A DNA stretch of 64,000 bases, from contig NZ_HF536773.1 in the NCBI RefSeq assembly GCF_000312665.1, positions 1,297,468 through 1,361,467 of the forward strand, in the 5' to 3' direction. The number at the start of each line of letters is the position of its first letter. The first letter of the stretch is position 1. Made by a program: the position numbers and the translations under genes. Positions 8,978 to 17,623 of this stretch are shown in pieces. Below the pieces are notes generated by a model. It did no database searches, was not told the DNA's origin, and saw only the letters and a list, made by a program, of their open reading frames with translations. The DNA is from Rhizobium mesoamericanum STM3625 (GTDB taxonomy: Bacteria > Pseudomonadota > Alphaproteobacteria > Rhizobiales > Rhizobiaceae).

Positions 8978-9705
8978 GCCTTAACTCCCTCATATGCCCG
9001 AGCATAAACTGCGCCTGCCCGGATGAGTTCTTCTTCCTGCTGCGGGTTTGACACCTGAACCACGCGGTCGACGAAGATGCCGGGCGTCACAACCTCCTCC
9101 GGATCAATCTCGCCGGCCTGCACGATCTTGGAGACCTGCACGATCGTTTGGGCTGCCGCCATGCACATCAGTGGGTTAAAGTTGCGGGCCGCCTTGTTGT
9201 AAGTGAGGTTGCCGTAGGTATCGCCGATTTGCGCTTTGACGATCGCGAAGTCCGCCTTGAGCCACCGCTCCTGCACGTACTTGCGTCCGTCGAACTCGGC
9301 GATTGGCTTTCCCTCGGCCAACTCCGTTCCAAAGCTCGTCGGGGTGAAGAAGGCAGGGATGCCGGCGCCGCCGGCGCGGATGCGTTCTGCCAGCGTTCCC
9401 TGTGGCACAAGTTCCAGCTCGATCTCGCCTGCCAGGTATCTATCTGTAAATGCGCGCGGATCCGAAGAGCGTGGGAAGGAGCAGATCATCTTCTTCACCA
9501 TGCCCGCGTCGATCATAGCGGCGATGCCGATGCGACCGTTGCCGGCATTGTTGTTGATGACCGTGAGGTTCTTCGGGCCGCTGTCGATCAACGCGTGGAT
9601 CAGCTCGATCGGTGCCCCCGATCCGCCAAAGCCGCCGATCATGACGGTTGAACCGTCACGGATCTCCGCGACCGCCTCCTTTAAACTTGCGGCAGTTTTG
9701 TCCAT
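8974..9705 (-). CDS. pcaI: 3-oxoadipate CoA-transferase subunit A
   Basis: The alpha subunit of the beta-ketoadipate CoA-transferase, 243 residues when started at the ATG at 9705, which is preceded by GGGAGGCAAAA. An in-frame upstream ATG at 9777 would run through the operator region. The glycine-rich CoA-binding motif MIGGFGGSGAPIEL lies near residues 22-35. It is the first gene of pcaIJF and is divergent from pcaR, whose operator lies between them. The upper pca genes (pcaDCHGB) are not in this window. Confidence 0.92.
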   Translation of the reverse strand: MDKTAASLKEAVAEIRDGSTVMIGGFGGSGAPIELIHALIDSGPKNLTVINNNAGNGRIGIAAMIDAGMVKKMICSFPRSSDPRAFTDRYLAGEIELELVPQGTLAERIRAGGAGIPAFFTPTSFGTELAEGKPIAEFDGRKYVQERWLKADFAIVKAQIGDTYGNLTYNKAARNFNPLMCMAAAQTIVQVSKIVQAGEIDPEEVVTPGIFVDRVVQVSNPQQEEELIRAGAVYARAYEGVKA

Positions 9706-9783
9706 CGCGTTTTGCCTCCCACCAAGGATCAGGTGTCTGTTGGTCATCTTGTAAATCAAGATACCCATGGACGGCAATCATTA

Positions 9784-9818
9784 TGTGCGGTATATGATAT
9801 TTGTACGATTATCGCACA
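9784..9818. promoter_or_regulatory. pcaI-pcaR operator region
   Basis: In the divergent gap, TGTGCG (9784-9789) and CGCACA (9813-9818) form an inverted repeat. Within it GTACGATTATCGCAC (9803-9817) matches 13 of 15 positions of the element I recall for PcaR of Pseudomonas putida (GTTCGATAATCGCAC). The assignment is a resemblance plus context (divergent IclR regulator), not a demonstrated site. Confidence 0.65.
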
Positions 9819-9833
9819 ACAAAGGGCCGCCAT

Positions 9834-10595
9834 ATGGAAATCAAGGAACGCGACCTTATGGGTGGGCTCGCAAAGGGACTAAAAGTCATCGAGGCATTTA
9901 GTCTCGAGAAACCGCGCCTATCCATTTCAGATGCCTCGGCGGTGACGGGCCTTGACAGAGCAACAGCGAGGCGCTGCCTGCTCACCCTGTCTGCGGCCGG
10001 TTATGCAGCTTACGACGGCAAGTTCTTCAGCTTGACGCCGCGCGTGTTGCGTCTCGGAACCGGATGCCTTGCGACAATGCCGCTGCCCCGGATCGTCCAA
10101 CCCTTTCTGGACCAGTTATCGGAGAGCATTGATCAGAGCTCTTCGGTCTCGATACTCGACGAGACTGAGATCGTTTATGTGGCTCGAGCGGCGCAACGCC
10201 GCGTGATGTCCATTTCCCTGATGCCGGGCTCCCGTTTGCCAGCCTACTGCACATCGATGGGGCGCGTACTGCTGGCCGCGCTACCTGATAATGAAACGCG
10301 CCGGCTGCTCGAAGCTTCACCGCGGACACAGCGAACTGAAAGGACAATCACCGACATTTCGGCGCTCATGGCGGAGATCGTGGCGACGCGGGAGCGCGGC
10401 TATGCTTCGATCGACCAGGAGGTCGAGTTAGGATTGAGATCCGTAGCGGTCCCTTTGCTAAACTCGCGCGGGCGCACTGTCGCAGCTTTGAACGTCGGGC
10501 TCGCGGCAACTGCCGAGGGAATGGAGACCGTGATCAGTCGATACATTCCGTCACTCTTGTCGGCCCGAGAGGAACTGAAAGGTATGCTTCCGTGA
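9834..10595 (+). CDS. pcaR: IclR-family regulator of pca genes
   Basis: A 253-residue IclR-family regulator. An N-terminal winged helix (about residues 10-70, LSISDASAVTGLDRATARRCLLTL) is followed by the effector-binding domain, with the family's conserved stretch LPAYCTSMGRVLLAAL near residue 140. The PcaR/PcaU/PobR group of IclR proteins senses beta-ketoadipate or related aromatics. Position divergent to pcaIJF with an appropriate operator supports pcaR. The ATG at 9834 is chosen over a TTG at 9801 that lies inside the operator. Confidence 0.87.
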   Translation: MEIKERDLMGGLAKGLKVIEAFSLEKPRLSISDASAVTGLDRATARRCLLTLSAAGYAAYDGKFFSLTPRVLRLGTGCLATMPLPRIVQPFLDQLSESIDQSSSVSILDETEIVYVARAAQRRVMSISLMPGSRLPAYCTSMGRVLLAALPDNETRRLLEASPRTQRTERTITDISALMAEIVATRERGYASIDQEVELGLRSVAVPLLNSRGRTVAALNVGLAATAEGMETVISRYIPSLLSAREELKGMLP

Positions 10596-11024
10596 AGTGC
10601 GTTTGGACGTTCTAATATTGGGTGCGCAGTCTTACGATTAGCTACGACAGGCGGAAGTCTCGCTCGCCAAAAAAAACACAGCGCGTGGCCAGTCGAGGCA
10701 CACCCGGTTGCGCGCCAATGTGCGTGCCGGGGATCGATGGCGCCCTCAATCAAGATGAGGCCGGCTTTGCTAGCGCGCCACTAGGCTGACCATAGATAGA
10801 CGGCCATTCGAGGCCAGACTGCCTGAGGTTGCCCTTGCATAAATAACTATTTAGATACACGATTGTTATCGTTTAATTTCAGCAGCTTAATAGATTCTCA
10901 CCAGGCTTTCGTCAATTTTCCAGCCTTGACAGCGTGTGGGTTTCGCTATCTGTTTCGGCCTGAGGGGATCGCCTGGGACTCAAACGCCGAGCGTCAGGAA
11001 TTTCCCCAGGAGGTCATTGCAGTT
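10596..11024. other. intergenic stretch upstream of an oxidoreductase pair
   Basis: About 430 bases with no convincing gene. Near the downstream end there is an AT-rich inverted repeat TAAATA-AC-TATTTA (10840-10853) that could be an operator or promoter element for the following oxidoreductase operon. A plus-strand frame continuous with the next gene starts at 10863, but the good ribosome site is at 11008-11013. Confidence 0.4.
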
Positions 11025-12035
11025 ATGTTGAGATTTGCCGTCATCGGGATCGATCATGGGCACACGTTCGATCACGTAAAAGGGCTGCTAGCTGCGGGTG
11101 CGGAGTTCGTCGGATATTGCCCGCAAACCTCGGTGCCGGCGCTTTTGGAAACTTTCAAAACGACCTATCCGGATGCGCCGCAGATCGACCGCGACACGAT
11201 CTTCGCCGATCCATCGATAGACGTCATCTGCATCGCAGCGATCCCCCGCGACCGGGCGGGACTGGCCGTCCGCGCCATGAAGGCTGGTAAGGACGTTATG
11301 ACCGACAAGCCGGGTGTAACGACATTCGCCCAACTCGAAGAGGTCAAACGCACAGTTGCCGAAACTGGCCGCATCTTTTCGATCTGCTTTTCGGAGCGAC
11401 ATTGCGTCCGGTCCGCCGTCAGGGCTGGCAAGCTTGTCGAGGAAGGCGCGATCGGAACGGTGATCCAGACGCTCGGCATGGGACCGCACAGACTGCAGCT
11501 GCCGACACGGCCTTACTGGTTCTTCGACCCGGAGCAGTTCGGCGGCATCATCGTCGATATCGCCTCGCACCAGATCGACCAGTTCCTCTTCTATACCGGA
11601 TCAACCCGTGGCGAGGTCGTGGCGAGTTCGGTCGGCAATTTCGGCATGCCTGATAAGCCGGCCTTCCAGGACTTCGGCGAGGTTCTCCTGCGCTCGGAGA
11701 AGGCGTCGGGCTATGTGCGTGTCGACTGGTTTACGCCGGAAGCCCTGCCGACCTGGGGCGATGGCCGTCTCACCATCCTTGGCACCGAGGGCTATATCGA
11801 GTTGCGCAAATACATCGATATTGCCGGACGCTCCGGCAAGGACCACCTGTTCCTCGTCAACGGCAAGGAGATGACGCACATCGATTGCAGCAGCGAGAAG
11901 CTCGACTATTTCGAAGCCTTCGCTGCCGACGTCCGCGACCGTACCGAGACGGCGATGCCCCAGGCACATGTCTACGAGGTCTGCCGCCTTTCGCTCGAAG
12001 CACAATCGAAGGCCGCGCGCCTGGGTCATCGCTGA
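11025..12035 (+). CDS. Gfo/Idh/MocA family oxidoreductase
   Basis: A 336-residue protein of the Gfo/Idh/MocA family of NAD(P)-dependent sugar or cyclitol dehydrogenases. The start at 11025 has AGGAGG 11 bases upstream. Visible features are the N-terminal Rossmann strand FAVIGIDHGHTFDHV, an atypical dinucleotide loop (GIDHGH instead of GxGxxG), TDKPGV in the place of the usual EKP, and the C-terminal alpha/beta domain (GGIIVDIASHQIDQ). It is followed 10 nt later by a second member of the family, so both probably act on one compound. No transporter is adjacent and the substrate is unknown. Confidence 0.8.
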   Translation: MLRFAVIGIDHGHTFDHVKGLLAAGAEFVGYCPQTSVPALLETFKTTYPDAPQIDRDTIFADPSIDVICIAAIPRDRAGLAVRAMKAGKDVMTDKPGVTTFAQLEEVKRTVAETGRIFSICFSERHCVRSAVRAGKLVEEGAIGTVIQTLGMGPHRLQLPTRPYWFFDPEQFGGIIVDIASHQIDQFLFYTGSTRGEVVASSVGNFGMPDKPAFQDFGEVLLRSEKASGYVRVDWFTPEALPTWGDGRLTILGTEGYIELRKYIDIAGRSGKDHLFLVNGKEMTHIDCSSEKLDYFEAFAADVRDRTETAMPQAHVYEVCRLSLEAQSKAARLGHR

Positions 12036-12045
12036 GGAATTCGCC

Positions 12046-13134
12046 ATGTCCAAGAAGTTTCGCGTCGGTATCATCGGGGCAGGGATCGCCCAGCGCCACC
12101 TCACAGGCTTTGCGTGGAACAAGGAGCTGTTTGACGTTACCGTCCTCTGTTCGCTCGATGAGGACCGCGGCCAAGCGCTCTGTGAGGAGTTCGGCATTCC
12201 CGAATATACCCAGGATGCCGAGACCATGATCGCTCGCTCCGATCTCGACATCATCGATATCTGTACCCCGCCAAGCTCGCATTTCGAGCTGTGCCGCAAA
12301 GCGATCGAGGCCGGAAAGCATGTCATCTGCGAGAAGCCGCTGTTTGGCTCAATCGCAGAAATTGACGAGATGGCCCGCATTATCGCTCGGGCCGAAGGTC
12401 CGCAACTGATGCCAATATTTCAGTATCGCTACGGCTCGGGACTTCAGAAACTCAAGATGCTGATCGATCTCGGCCTGACCGGCACGCCGTTCCTGACCAC
12501 GATCGAAACCCATTGGTGGCGCGGCCCGGACTACTATTCTGTTCCGTGGCGGGGAAAATGGGTGACCGAGCTGGGTGGCGGCCTGCTTGGCCATGCAATT
12601 CACGCGCACGACATGCTGAACTATGTGCATGGAGCATGTGCCGAGATTTTTTCCTATGGGGCGACGCTGGTCAATCCGATCCAAGTCGAGGACACGGCGG
12701 CACTGTCGGTAAAGATGAAGAACGGTTCGCTGGCAACACTGTCGATGACGCTTGGCTCCCGCAAGGAGATCTCTCGTCTGCGCTTCTGCTTCTCCGATCT
12801 CGTCGTCGAGAGCATTCTCGAGCCCTACACGATGGGTCGTGATCCCTGGAGCTTCATTGCGGGGACGCAAGAGCACCAAAAGCGCGTAGATCAGGCGCTT
12901 GCCAGCTATGTCGTCAAGGAAGACGGCTATACCAGACAATTCGAACTCTTCCATCGTGCACTGACCACCGGGGGAGAGCCGCCCGTGACATTGGAGGATG
13001 CCCGCAACTCGCTGGAGCTCGTTACCGCGGCCTATCATTCGCAGCGCACCGGCAAGCCGACGCCGCTGCCGATCCTTTCCGATCATCCGCTTTATCATTC
13101 CTGGTTGCCCGAAGAAGCCGCGAGACCGATGTAG
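12046..13134 (+). CDS. Gfo/Idh/MocA family oxidoreductase
   Basis: A 362-residue NAD(P)-dependent oxidoreductase with a canonical Rossmann motif (VGIIGAGIAQRH), the EKP catalytic lysine motif (HVICEKPLFG, near residue 95) and a large C-terminal domain. The start at 12046 has TGAGGAATT upstream; the frame is open further back but there overlaps the preceding gene. It is the partner of the oxidoreductase 10 nt upstream. The C-terminal half (THWWRGPDYYSVPWRGKWVTELGGG) is like members that act on glycosides or uronates, but I cannot name a substrate. Confidence 0.82.
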   Translation: MSKKFRVGIIGAGIAQRHLTGFAWNKELFDVTVLCSLDEDRGQALCEEFGIPEYTQDAETMIARSDLDIIDICTPPSSHFELCRKAIEAGKHVICEKPLFGSIAEIDEMARIIARAEGPQLMPIFQYRYGSGLQKLKMLIDLGLTGTPFLTTIETHWWRGPDYYSVPWRGKWVTELGGGLLGHAIHAHDMLNYVHGACAEIFSYGATLVNPIQVEDTAALSVKMKNGSLATLSMTLGSRKEISRLRFCFSDLVVESILEPYTMGRDPWSFIAGTQEHQKRVDQALASYVVKEDGYTRQFELFHRALTTGGEPPVTLEDARNSLELVTAAYHSQRTGKPTPLPILSDHPLYHSWLPEEAARPM

Positions 13135-13305
13135 TAGTCGAGGTCGTTCGTGGTGATATAGATCGTGGTCGGATGGACGCGCTATGGAAGCGCGGGACCC
13201 GGTTTAAGATCAGGGCGAACCGGCCGAGGACGAGCCAAGATCAGAGCCGCCGGCCAATCATCCATCGGACCCAGATAGTTTTGCCCACATCGAACGAGCA
13301 TTGCC

Positions 13306-13833
13306 ATGAGCCACATCCCGCAGATTGACTACGCCACATCTAACGAAGCTATTCGGGCAGCACATGACGAGGAGGTGAGGATACGCGGGCGCATGACAAA
13401 CATGAAGCGCACGTTGTTGCATTCGCCGGTCGCCCACCGCATCTATGCCGAATGGTTTACGCTGCGCTCCGAGCTCTCGGCAATCGCGGATCGACCAATC
13501 TGGATTTTCTCGCATTCGATTTCGAAGGCAGCGAACTCGACGATCGCCCTCACCTTCTTTCGTCGCGCCCTAATCAATGCAGGCTTCAACCCAGACGCGT
13601 TGCTGCTCTCCGAGGAAGAAGCGTTGCTCGCTGCATTCGGCAAGGCGATTGTTGTTAATTCCAACGCGATCCCGCCCGAGATCTGGACGCAATTAAAAGC
13701 CCGCTACGAAACCAAGACCCTGGTTGATCTCGTGGCATTTGCTGGCATCATGCTCGCGACAGCCGTCTTCAACAACGTAGTACAGGTCGACTTCGATCCT
13801 GAACTCGAGGCCTTCGCCGAAGGCGCAAATTGA
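13306..13833 (+). CDS. AhpD/carboxymuconolactone-decarboxylase-like protein lacking CxxC
   Basis: A 175-residue all-helical protein of the AhpD / carboxymuconolactone decarboxylase superfamily. Recognisable parts are LLHSPVAHRIYAEWF, then SHSISKAANST followed by FFRRALINAGF, and the C-terminal LVDLVAFAGIMLATAVFNNV. In peroxidase-type members the region after 'AAN' carries a CxxC redox pair; here both cysteine positions are occupied by other residues, so thiol peroxidase activity is unlikely. It is a single gene with no operon partner and unknown function. Confidence 0.65.
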   Translation: MSHIPQIDYATSNEAIRAAHDEEVRIRGRMTNMKRTLLHSPVAHRIYAEWFTLRSELSAIADRPIWIFSHSISKAANSTIALTFFRRALINAGFNPDALLLSEEEALLAAFGKAIVVNSNAIPPEIWTQLKARYETKTLVDLVAFAGIMLATAVFNNVVQVDFDPELEAFAEGAN

Positions 13834-13903
13834 TCGGCATCCCGCCGCACCAATTCGGACCCCACAATAGTGGTCGCAGGCGTACCGAGCTGGAGAGTGC
13901 GCA

Positions 13904-15346
13904 CTAGCCGTGATCGCAGGAGGCCCGTACCTTTGCCGCCAATTCGGTTGCCACAAAGACGGCATGCTCGGTGATCTGCGGTAGCCCCATCAACTCTCCG
14001 AACGTTCCACGCGCCAACGGGCCGGAAATGAGCAACGTGGGGTCCGGCCTGCCATCGGCGCCGATTGCCTCCGAGAACTCGGTGCAGGCAATACCAAGTC
14101 CCGTTGGATCAAGCCGCAGGTACGAATGATCGCGAAGACTACCAAGCCAACTCTGGCTATCAAGAACACCGCCATGCGCCGGACCTGTCGATACGACCAC
14201 CGCATCATAGTGGCGCCGAATCGGTGGGGCGTGCCGCCGTCTCAACTCTACATGGATTAAGTCGTTCTCTCGCTCCACCTGACCGACGGATGCCGCAAGC
14301 ACTTCCATCCTGGATTCCGCGATTGCGCGGTCGAGCACGTCCTCGACCTGCGGGGCGATACGGAACCGATGGACGTCCCAAAAGGGTCTAATGTGACGAA
14401 CGATCCGGCAGCGCTCGGCAATTGGAAGATTCCGCCAGATCGAATGACCGTGGCTGCGCACCTGATCGATGACACAATGCCACGTCAACCCCGCCGCATT
14501 GGCTCGCGCTATGGTCTGCCGGATGGTCCGTACGAGTGCGGTGGCACTCTCGGCTGGGGCCGCCTCGAACTCCCCGAAGGGATCCTGTGGGTAAGGCGCA
14601 TGTCCCCTGGATCTCAACCCACGGCGCGAAATCGATGTAATCGGTCCGCGATGACCAGTGCGAGCGAGCGAAGCGACAATGTCGGCCGCCGTCAGGCCGT
14701 TGCCGACAATCAGCAACCGGTCATCCCGACGGATGACGTCGAGGGCTCCGGCAACGGTCGAATCGGCCACAAACCGGGGATGTCCTTCGAGGGCTTGCAG
14801 AGCACCGGGCGCCGAGGGCGAGGGATGGCTCGTGGCGATCACCAGGAAATCGGCAACTGTCTGCCCGCCCTGACTGTCGGAGATCTCCCACAATAGACCG
14901 TGACGGCGCACATCAGTAACGACCGCCCGACGGTGCTGCACGGCGCCATTTAGAACCAGGGGAGTGAGGGCTGAGGCGACATAGGCGCCGAAGACGTGAC
15001 GTCGGGGAAAGAGGTTGCCATCAGGCCGGTGTGCTTCCGGATCGTCGGCGACAGCACCATCGCGTTCGATCCATTCGAGAAAATCCCCGGGCTGGTCCGG
15101 CAACAGGCTCATGCGGGCGGCGGGGACATTGATGCGATGCGCCGGATCGGTGGTATCGTAGGCAAGCCCCCGGCCGAGTTCGCGCCGCGGCTCGAAGACA
15201 ATGATTGCCGGCGGTCGGTCAGTCATGAAGTGCGCCAGGTGGTAGGCAACGCCAGCTCCCGAAACACCTCCACCGATTATCGCGACAACGGGGGGGCGCT
15301 TCCAGTTGACGAGATTATGTTGCGATTTCGCGCTGTCCTGCTTCAA
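13904..15346 (-). CDS. FAD/NAD(P)-binding protein (NAD_binding_9-like)
   Basis: A 480-residue flavoprotein-like enzyme. An FAD-binding Rossmann fold opens the protein (VVAIIGGGVSGAGVAYHL, residues about 20-37), followed by the family-typical GRGLAYDTTDPAHRINVPA segment. A second dinucleotide-binding motif LLIVGNGLTAADI sits near residue 213. This matches the 'FAD-NAD(P)-binding' family often found beside sulfur-compound importers in rhizobia. It is divergent from metQ with a 267-bp gap carrying a palindrome. I infer a role in oxidising or releasing sulfur from an imported organosulfur compound; no direct proof. Confidence 0.75.
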   Translation of the reverse strand: MKQDSAKSQHNLVNWKRPPVVAIIGGGVSGAGVAYHLAHFMTDRPPAIIVFEPRRELGRGLAYDTTDPAHRINVPAARMSLLPDQPGDFLEWIERDGAVADDPEAHRPDGNLFPRRHVFGAYVASALTPLVLNGAVQHRRAVVTDVRRHGLLWEISDSQGGQTVADFLVIATSHPSPSAPGALQALEGHPRFVADSTVAGALDVIRRDDRLLIVGNGLTAADIVASLARTGHRGPITSISRRGLRSRGHAPYPQDPFGEFEAAPAESATALVRTIRQTIARANAAGLTWHCVIDQVRSHGHSIWRNLPIAERCRIVRHIRPFWDVHRFRIAPQVEDVLDRAIAESRMEVLAASVGQVERENDLIHVELRRRHAPPIRRHYDAVVVSTGPAHGGVLDSQSWLGSLRDHSYLRLDPTGLGIACTEFSEAIGADGRPDPTLLISGPLARGTFGELMGLPQITEHAVFVATELAAKVRASCDHG

Positions 15347-15444
15347 TGCACGCGGTCCAGATCACCTTGGTTGCAAGAGCACGTTTGTTCTTCGCGCTCG
15401 GATGGCTTAACTTACGGTCAGGCCAGGAACCCGGCAACAGCAAT

Positions 15445-15465
15445 ATTCTACAAAATCAGTAGAAT
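15445..15465. promoter_or_regulatory. inverted repeat between FAD gene and metQ
   Basis: ATTCTAC (15445-15451) and GTAGAAT (15459-15465) form a perfect 7-bp inverted repeat with a 7-nt spacer in an AT-rich part of the divergent promoter region. A LysR-type or other dimeric regulator of sulfur genes could bind here. The site is found by eye only. Confidence 0.45.
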
Positions 15466-15613
15466 TTTTATCCCGCTATTTCGCCTAGCCGCCGAAGAGT
15501 TTTTCCGTGCTGCAGCGCAATAGAGATCGGCTTGCTTGGTTTGCCATCAGCAGTTTTGAAATTATCTGGCCGTTCGAGGCTCGCCTCACCAATTCAAGAC
15601 GGGAAACACCACA

Positions 15614-16444
15614 ATGAACAAGAAGACGTCCAAATCAAGCCTGACACGTCGTGCAAGCCTTGCCGCGATCGCCTCAACGGTTGCCCTGATTGCCTTTGTA
15701 GCCCCGGCAGCTTCGTTTGCCGAAGACAAGTCGATCAAGGTCGGCATCATGAGCGGCGAGGATGAAGACGTTTGGCGCGTCGTGACCGCGGAAGCAGCCA
15801 AGAAGGGCCTGACGATAGAAACGGTCGTCTTCAACGACTACACGCAACCGAACGAAGCTCTGGAGCGCGGCGAAATCGACGCCAACGCCTTCCAGCACAA
15901 GCCTTATCTCGACAATCAGGTCGCGCAGCATGGCTATCATATCGTGCCGGTCGGATACACGGGTGTCTGGCCGATCGGCCTTTATTCCAAGAAGCACAAG
16001 GCTGTCGCCGAGATCTCCGATGGTGCGAGCATCGGTGTGCCGAATGACCCATCCAACGAGGGGCGGGCACTGCGCGTGCTGCAGAACGAAGGCATTATCA
16101 AGCTCAAGGACGGAACCGGCATCCTCGCAACCGTCACCGACATTACCGAGAACCCGAAGAACGTTGAGATCAAGGAGCTTGATGCCGGCGTCGTCGGTCG
16201 CGCCATCGACGATCTCGATGCTGCAGTCGTTAACACGGACTGGGCTTTGAAGGCTGGCCTGTCTGCGTCTGACCGCATCGCGCAGGAGCCGATCGCCGAC
16301 AATCCGTATCGCAACTTCATCGCAGTCAAGCAGGGCAGCGAGAACGAGGCCTGGGTGAAGACACTGGTGTCATCCTATCAGAACGATGCCGTTAAGGCGG
16401 AGTTCGACAAGGTGTATAAGGGAACCGGCCTCAGCGCCTACTGA
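15614..16444 (+). CDS. metQ: D-methionine-type ABC transporter substrate-binding protein
   Basis: A 276-residue periplasmic binding protein of the NlpA/MetQ family. The signal peptide ends around AASFAED. The conserved family parts are KVGIMSGEDEDVW, the NDYTQPNEALERGEIDANAFQHKPYL stretch and the late YRNFIAVKQG. Unlike E. coli MetQ it has no lipobox cysteine, so it should be a soluble periplasmic protein. It is the first gene of metQ-metN-metI. In this sulfur-related neighbourhood the ligand might be a methionine derivative or another thioether rather than methionine itself. Confidence 0.88.
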   Translation: MNKKTSKSSLTRRASLAAIASTVALIAFVAPAASFAEDKSIKVGIMSGEDEDVWRVVTAEAAKKGLTIETVVFNDYTQPNEALERGEIDANAFQHKPYLDNQVAQHGYHIVPVGYTGVWPIGLYSKKHKAVAEISDGASIGVPNDPSNEGRALRVLQNEGIIKLKDGTGILATVTDITENPKNVEIKELDAGVVGRAIDDLDAAVVNTDWALKAGLSASDRIAQEPIADNPYRNFIAVKQGSENEAWVKTLVSSYQNDAVKAEFDKVYKGTGLSAY

Positions 16445-16479
16445 TTTACATTCGCGCCGAGGGGTTAGGCGCGTTGAAC

Positions 16480-16514
16480 AAGGCGGCCCGGGCGTTCCTT
16501 GCCCAGGCCGCCTT
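16480..16514 (+). promoter_or_regulatory. metQ-metN intercistronic hairpin
   Basis: AAGGCGGCC (16480-16488) pairs with GGCCGCCTT (16506-16514) and GGGC (16490-16493) with GCCC (16501-16504), leaving one C/A mismatch and a 7-nt loop. No T-run follows. It sits between the binding-protein gene and the ATPase gene, where a stabiliser or partial terminator would set a higher level of MetQ. It also argues against an earlier metN start at 16499. Confidence 0.7.
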
Positions 16515-16537
16515 GGGCATTTCCGAAGGGAAACAAC

Positions 16538-17623
16538 ATGAATTCAATCGTCTCGGCCTCCACAATCGGAGCAACGTCGAAGGCGGCGTCAAACGAAGTG
16601 GTTCGCCTCGTCGATGTGCATCGCCATTTTGGTGCCACTCCTGCGCTCGACGGCATATCACTCACCGTCCACGGGGGCGAAATCCTCGGTATTATCGGGC
16701 GCAGCGGCGCCGGGAAGTCCACGTTGATCCGCTGCCTTAACGGGCTGGAGCGTCCTGACAGCGGCGAGATCGAGATCGAGGGCCGCAGCATCGTCGGCCT
16801 CGACGAAAAGGATCTGCAGCCTCTTCGCCGCCGCGTCGGCATGATCTTTCAGCACTTTAATCTGCTGTCTTCGAGGACTGTGGAGGAGAATGTCGCGTTG
16901 CCGATGAAAATCGCCGGCATCGCGAAGGCCGAGCGCTTGACCCGCGCGCATGAATTGCTGGAGCTTGTCGGCCTCGCCGACAAGGCGAAGACCTATCCAT
17001 CGTCTCTTTCAGGCGGGCAGAAGCAACGCGTCGGCATTGCCAGGGCGCTCGCCGCGCGTCCCGCTTTGCTGCTCTCGGACGAGGCGACATCGGCACTTGA
17101 TCCGGAAACGACCCGTTCGATCCTCACCCTTTTGAAGGACATCAACCGCAAGCTTGGCCTGACGATCGTCCTCATCACACATGAGATGGAAGTCGTGCGC
17201 AATATTGCCGATCGCGTCGCCGTCATCGATGCCGGCCGCATTGTCGAGGAAGGTCAGGTCTGGTCCGTCTTTGCCGATCCAAAGGCGCCGATCACCCAGA
17301 GCTTGCTGTCCGGCAGCCGCCCGCAATTGCCAGAACACATTGCCGCCCGATTGTCACTGACGACCGGTGGCGAAGCAATCCTCAGCATCGACATGGCTGG
17401 CCCGGCAGCACAGGGTGCGGTATTTGCCGATCTTTCGGCAGCACTCCCGCAATCTTTCCGGCTCGTTCATGGCGGTATCGATCATATCCAGAACCAGCCG
17501 GTGGCGCGGTTCTTCATTGCTGTGCCGACACGCGACCCAGCCTTGAAGGACAAGGTTCTACAGTTTTTAACGGCCCGCTCGGCACGGGTGGAGGTTCTCG
17601 GCTATGACACCGATCATGTTTAA
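16538..17623 (+). CDS. metN: D-methionine-type ABC transporter ATP-binding protein
   Basis: A 361-residue ATPase with Walker A GRSGAGKST, Q-loop MIFQHFNLL, signature [15 protein letters not shown], Walker B LLLSDEATSALD and switch ITHEMEV. The C-terminal ~100 residues form the NIL domain that in MetN homologues binds methionine and inhibits transport when the internal pool is high. I start at the ATG at 16538 (GAAGGGAA upstream). The N-terminus is about 15 residues longer than E. coli MetN. Its stop overlaps the metI start by 20 nt. Confidence 0.9.
   Translation: MNSIVSASTIGATSKAASNEVVRLVDVHRHFGATPALDGISLTVHGGEILGIIGRSGAGKSTLIRCLNGLERPDSGEIEIEGRSIVGLDEKDLQPLRRRVGMIFQHFNLLSSRTVEENVALPMKIAGIAKAERLTRAHELLELVGLADKAKTYPSSLSGGQKQRVGIARALAARPALLLSDEATSALDPETTRSILTLLKDINRKLGLTIVLITHEMEVVRNIADRVAVIDAGRIVEEGQVWSVFADPKAPITQSLLSGSRPQLPEHIAARLSLTTGGEAILSIDMAGPAAQGAVFADLSAALPQSFRLVHGGIDHIQNQPVARFFIAVPTRDPALKDKVLQFLTARSARVEVLGYDTDHV

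Noticed and set aside
15347-15613. possible SAM riboswitch upstream of metQ
   Set aside because: I could not find the paired elements of SAM-I or SAM-II types by eye; only the short palindrome at 15445-15465 stands out.
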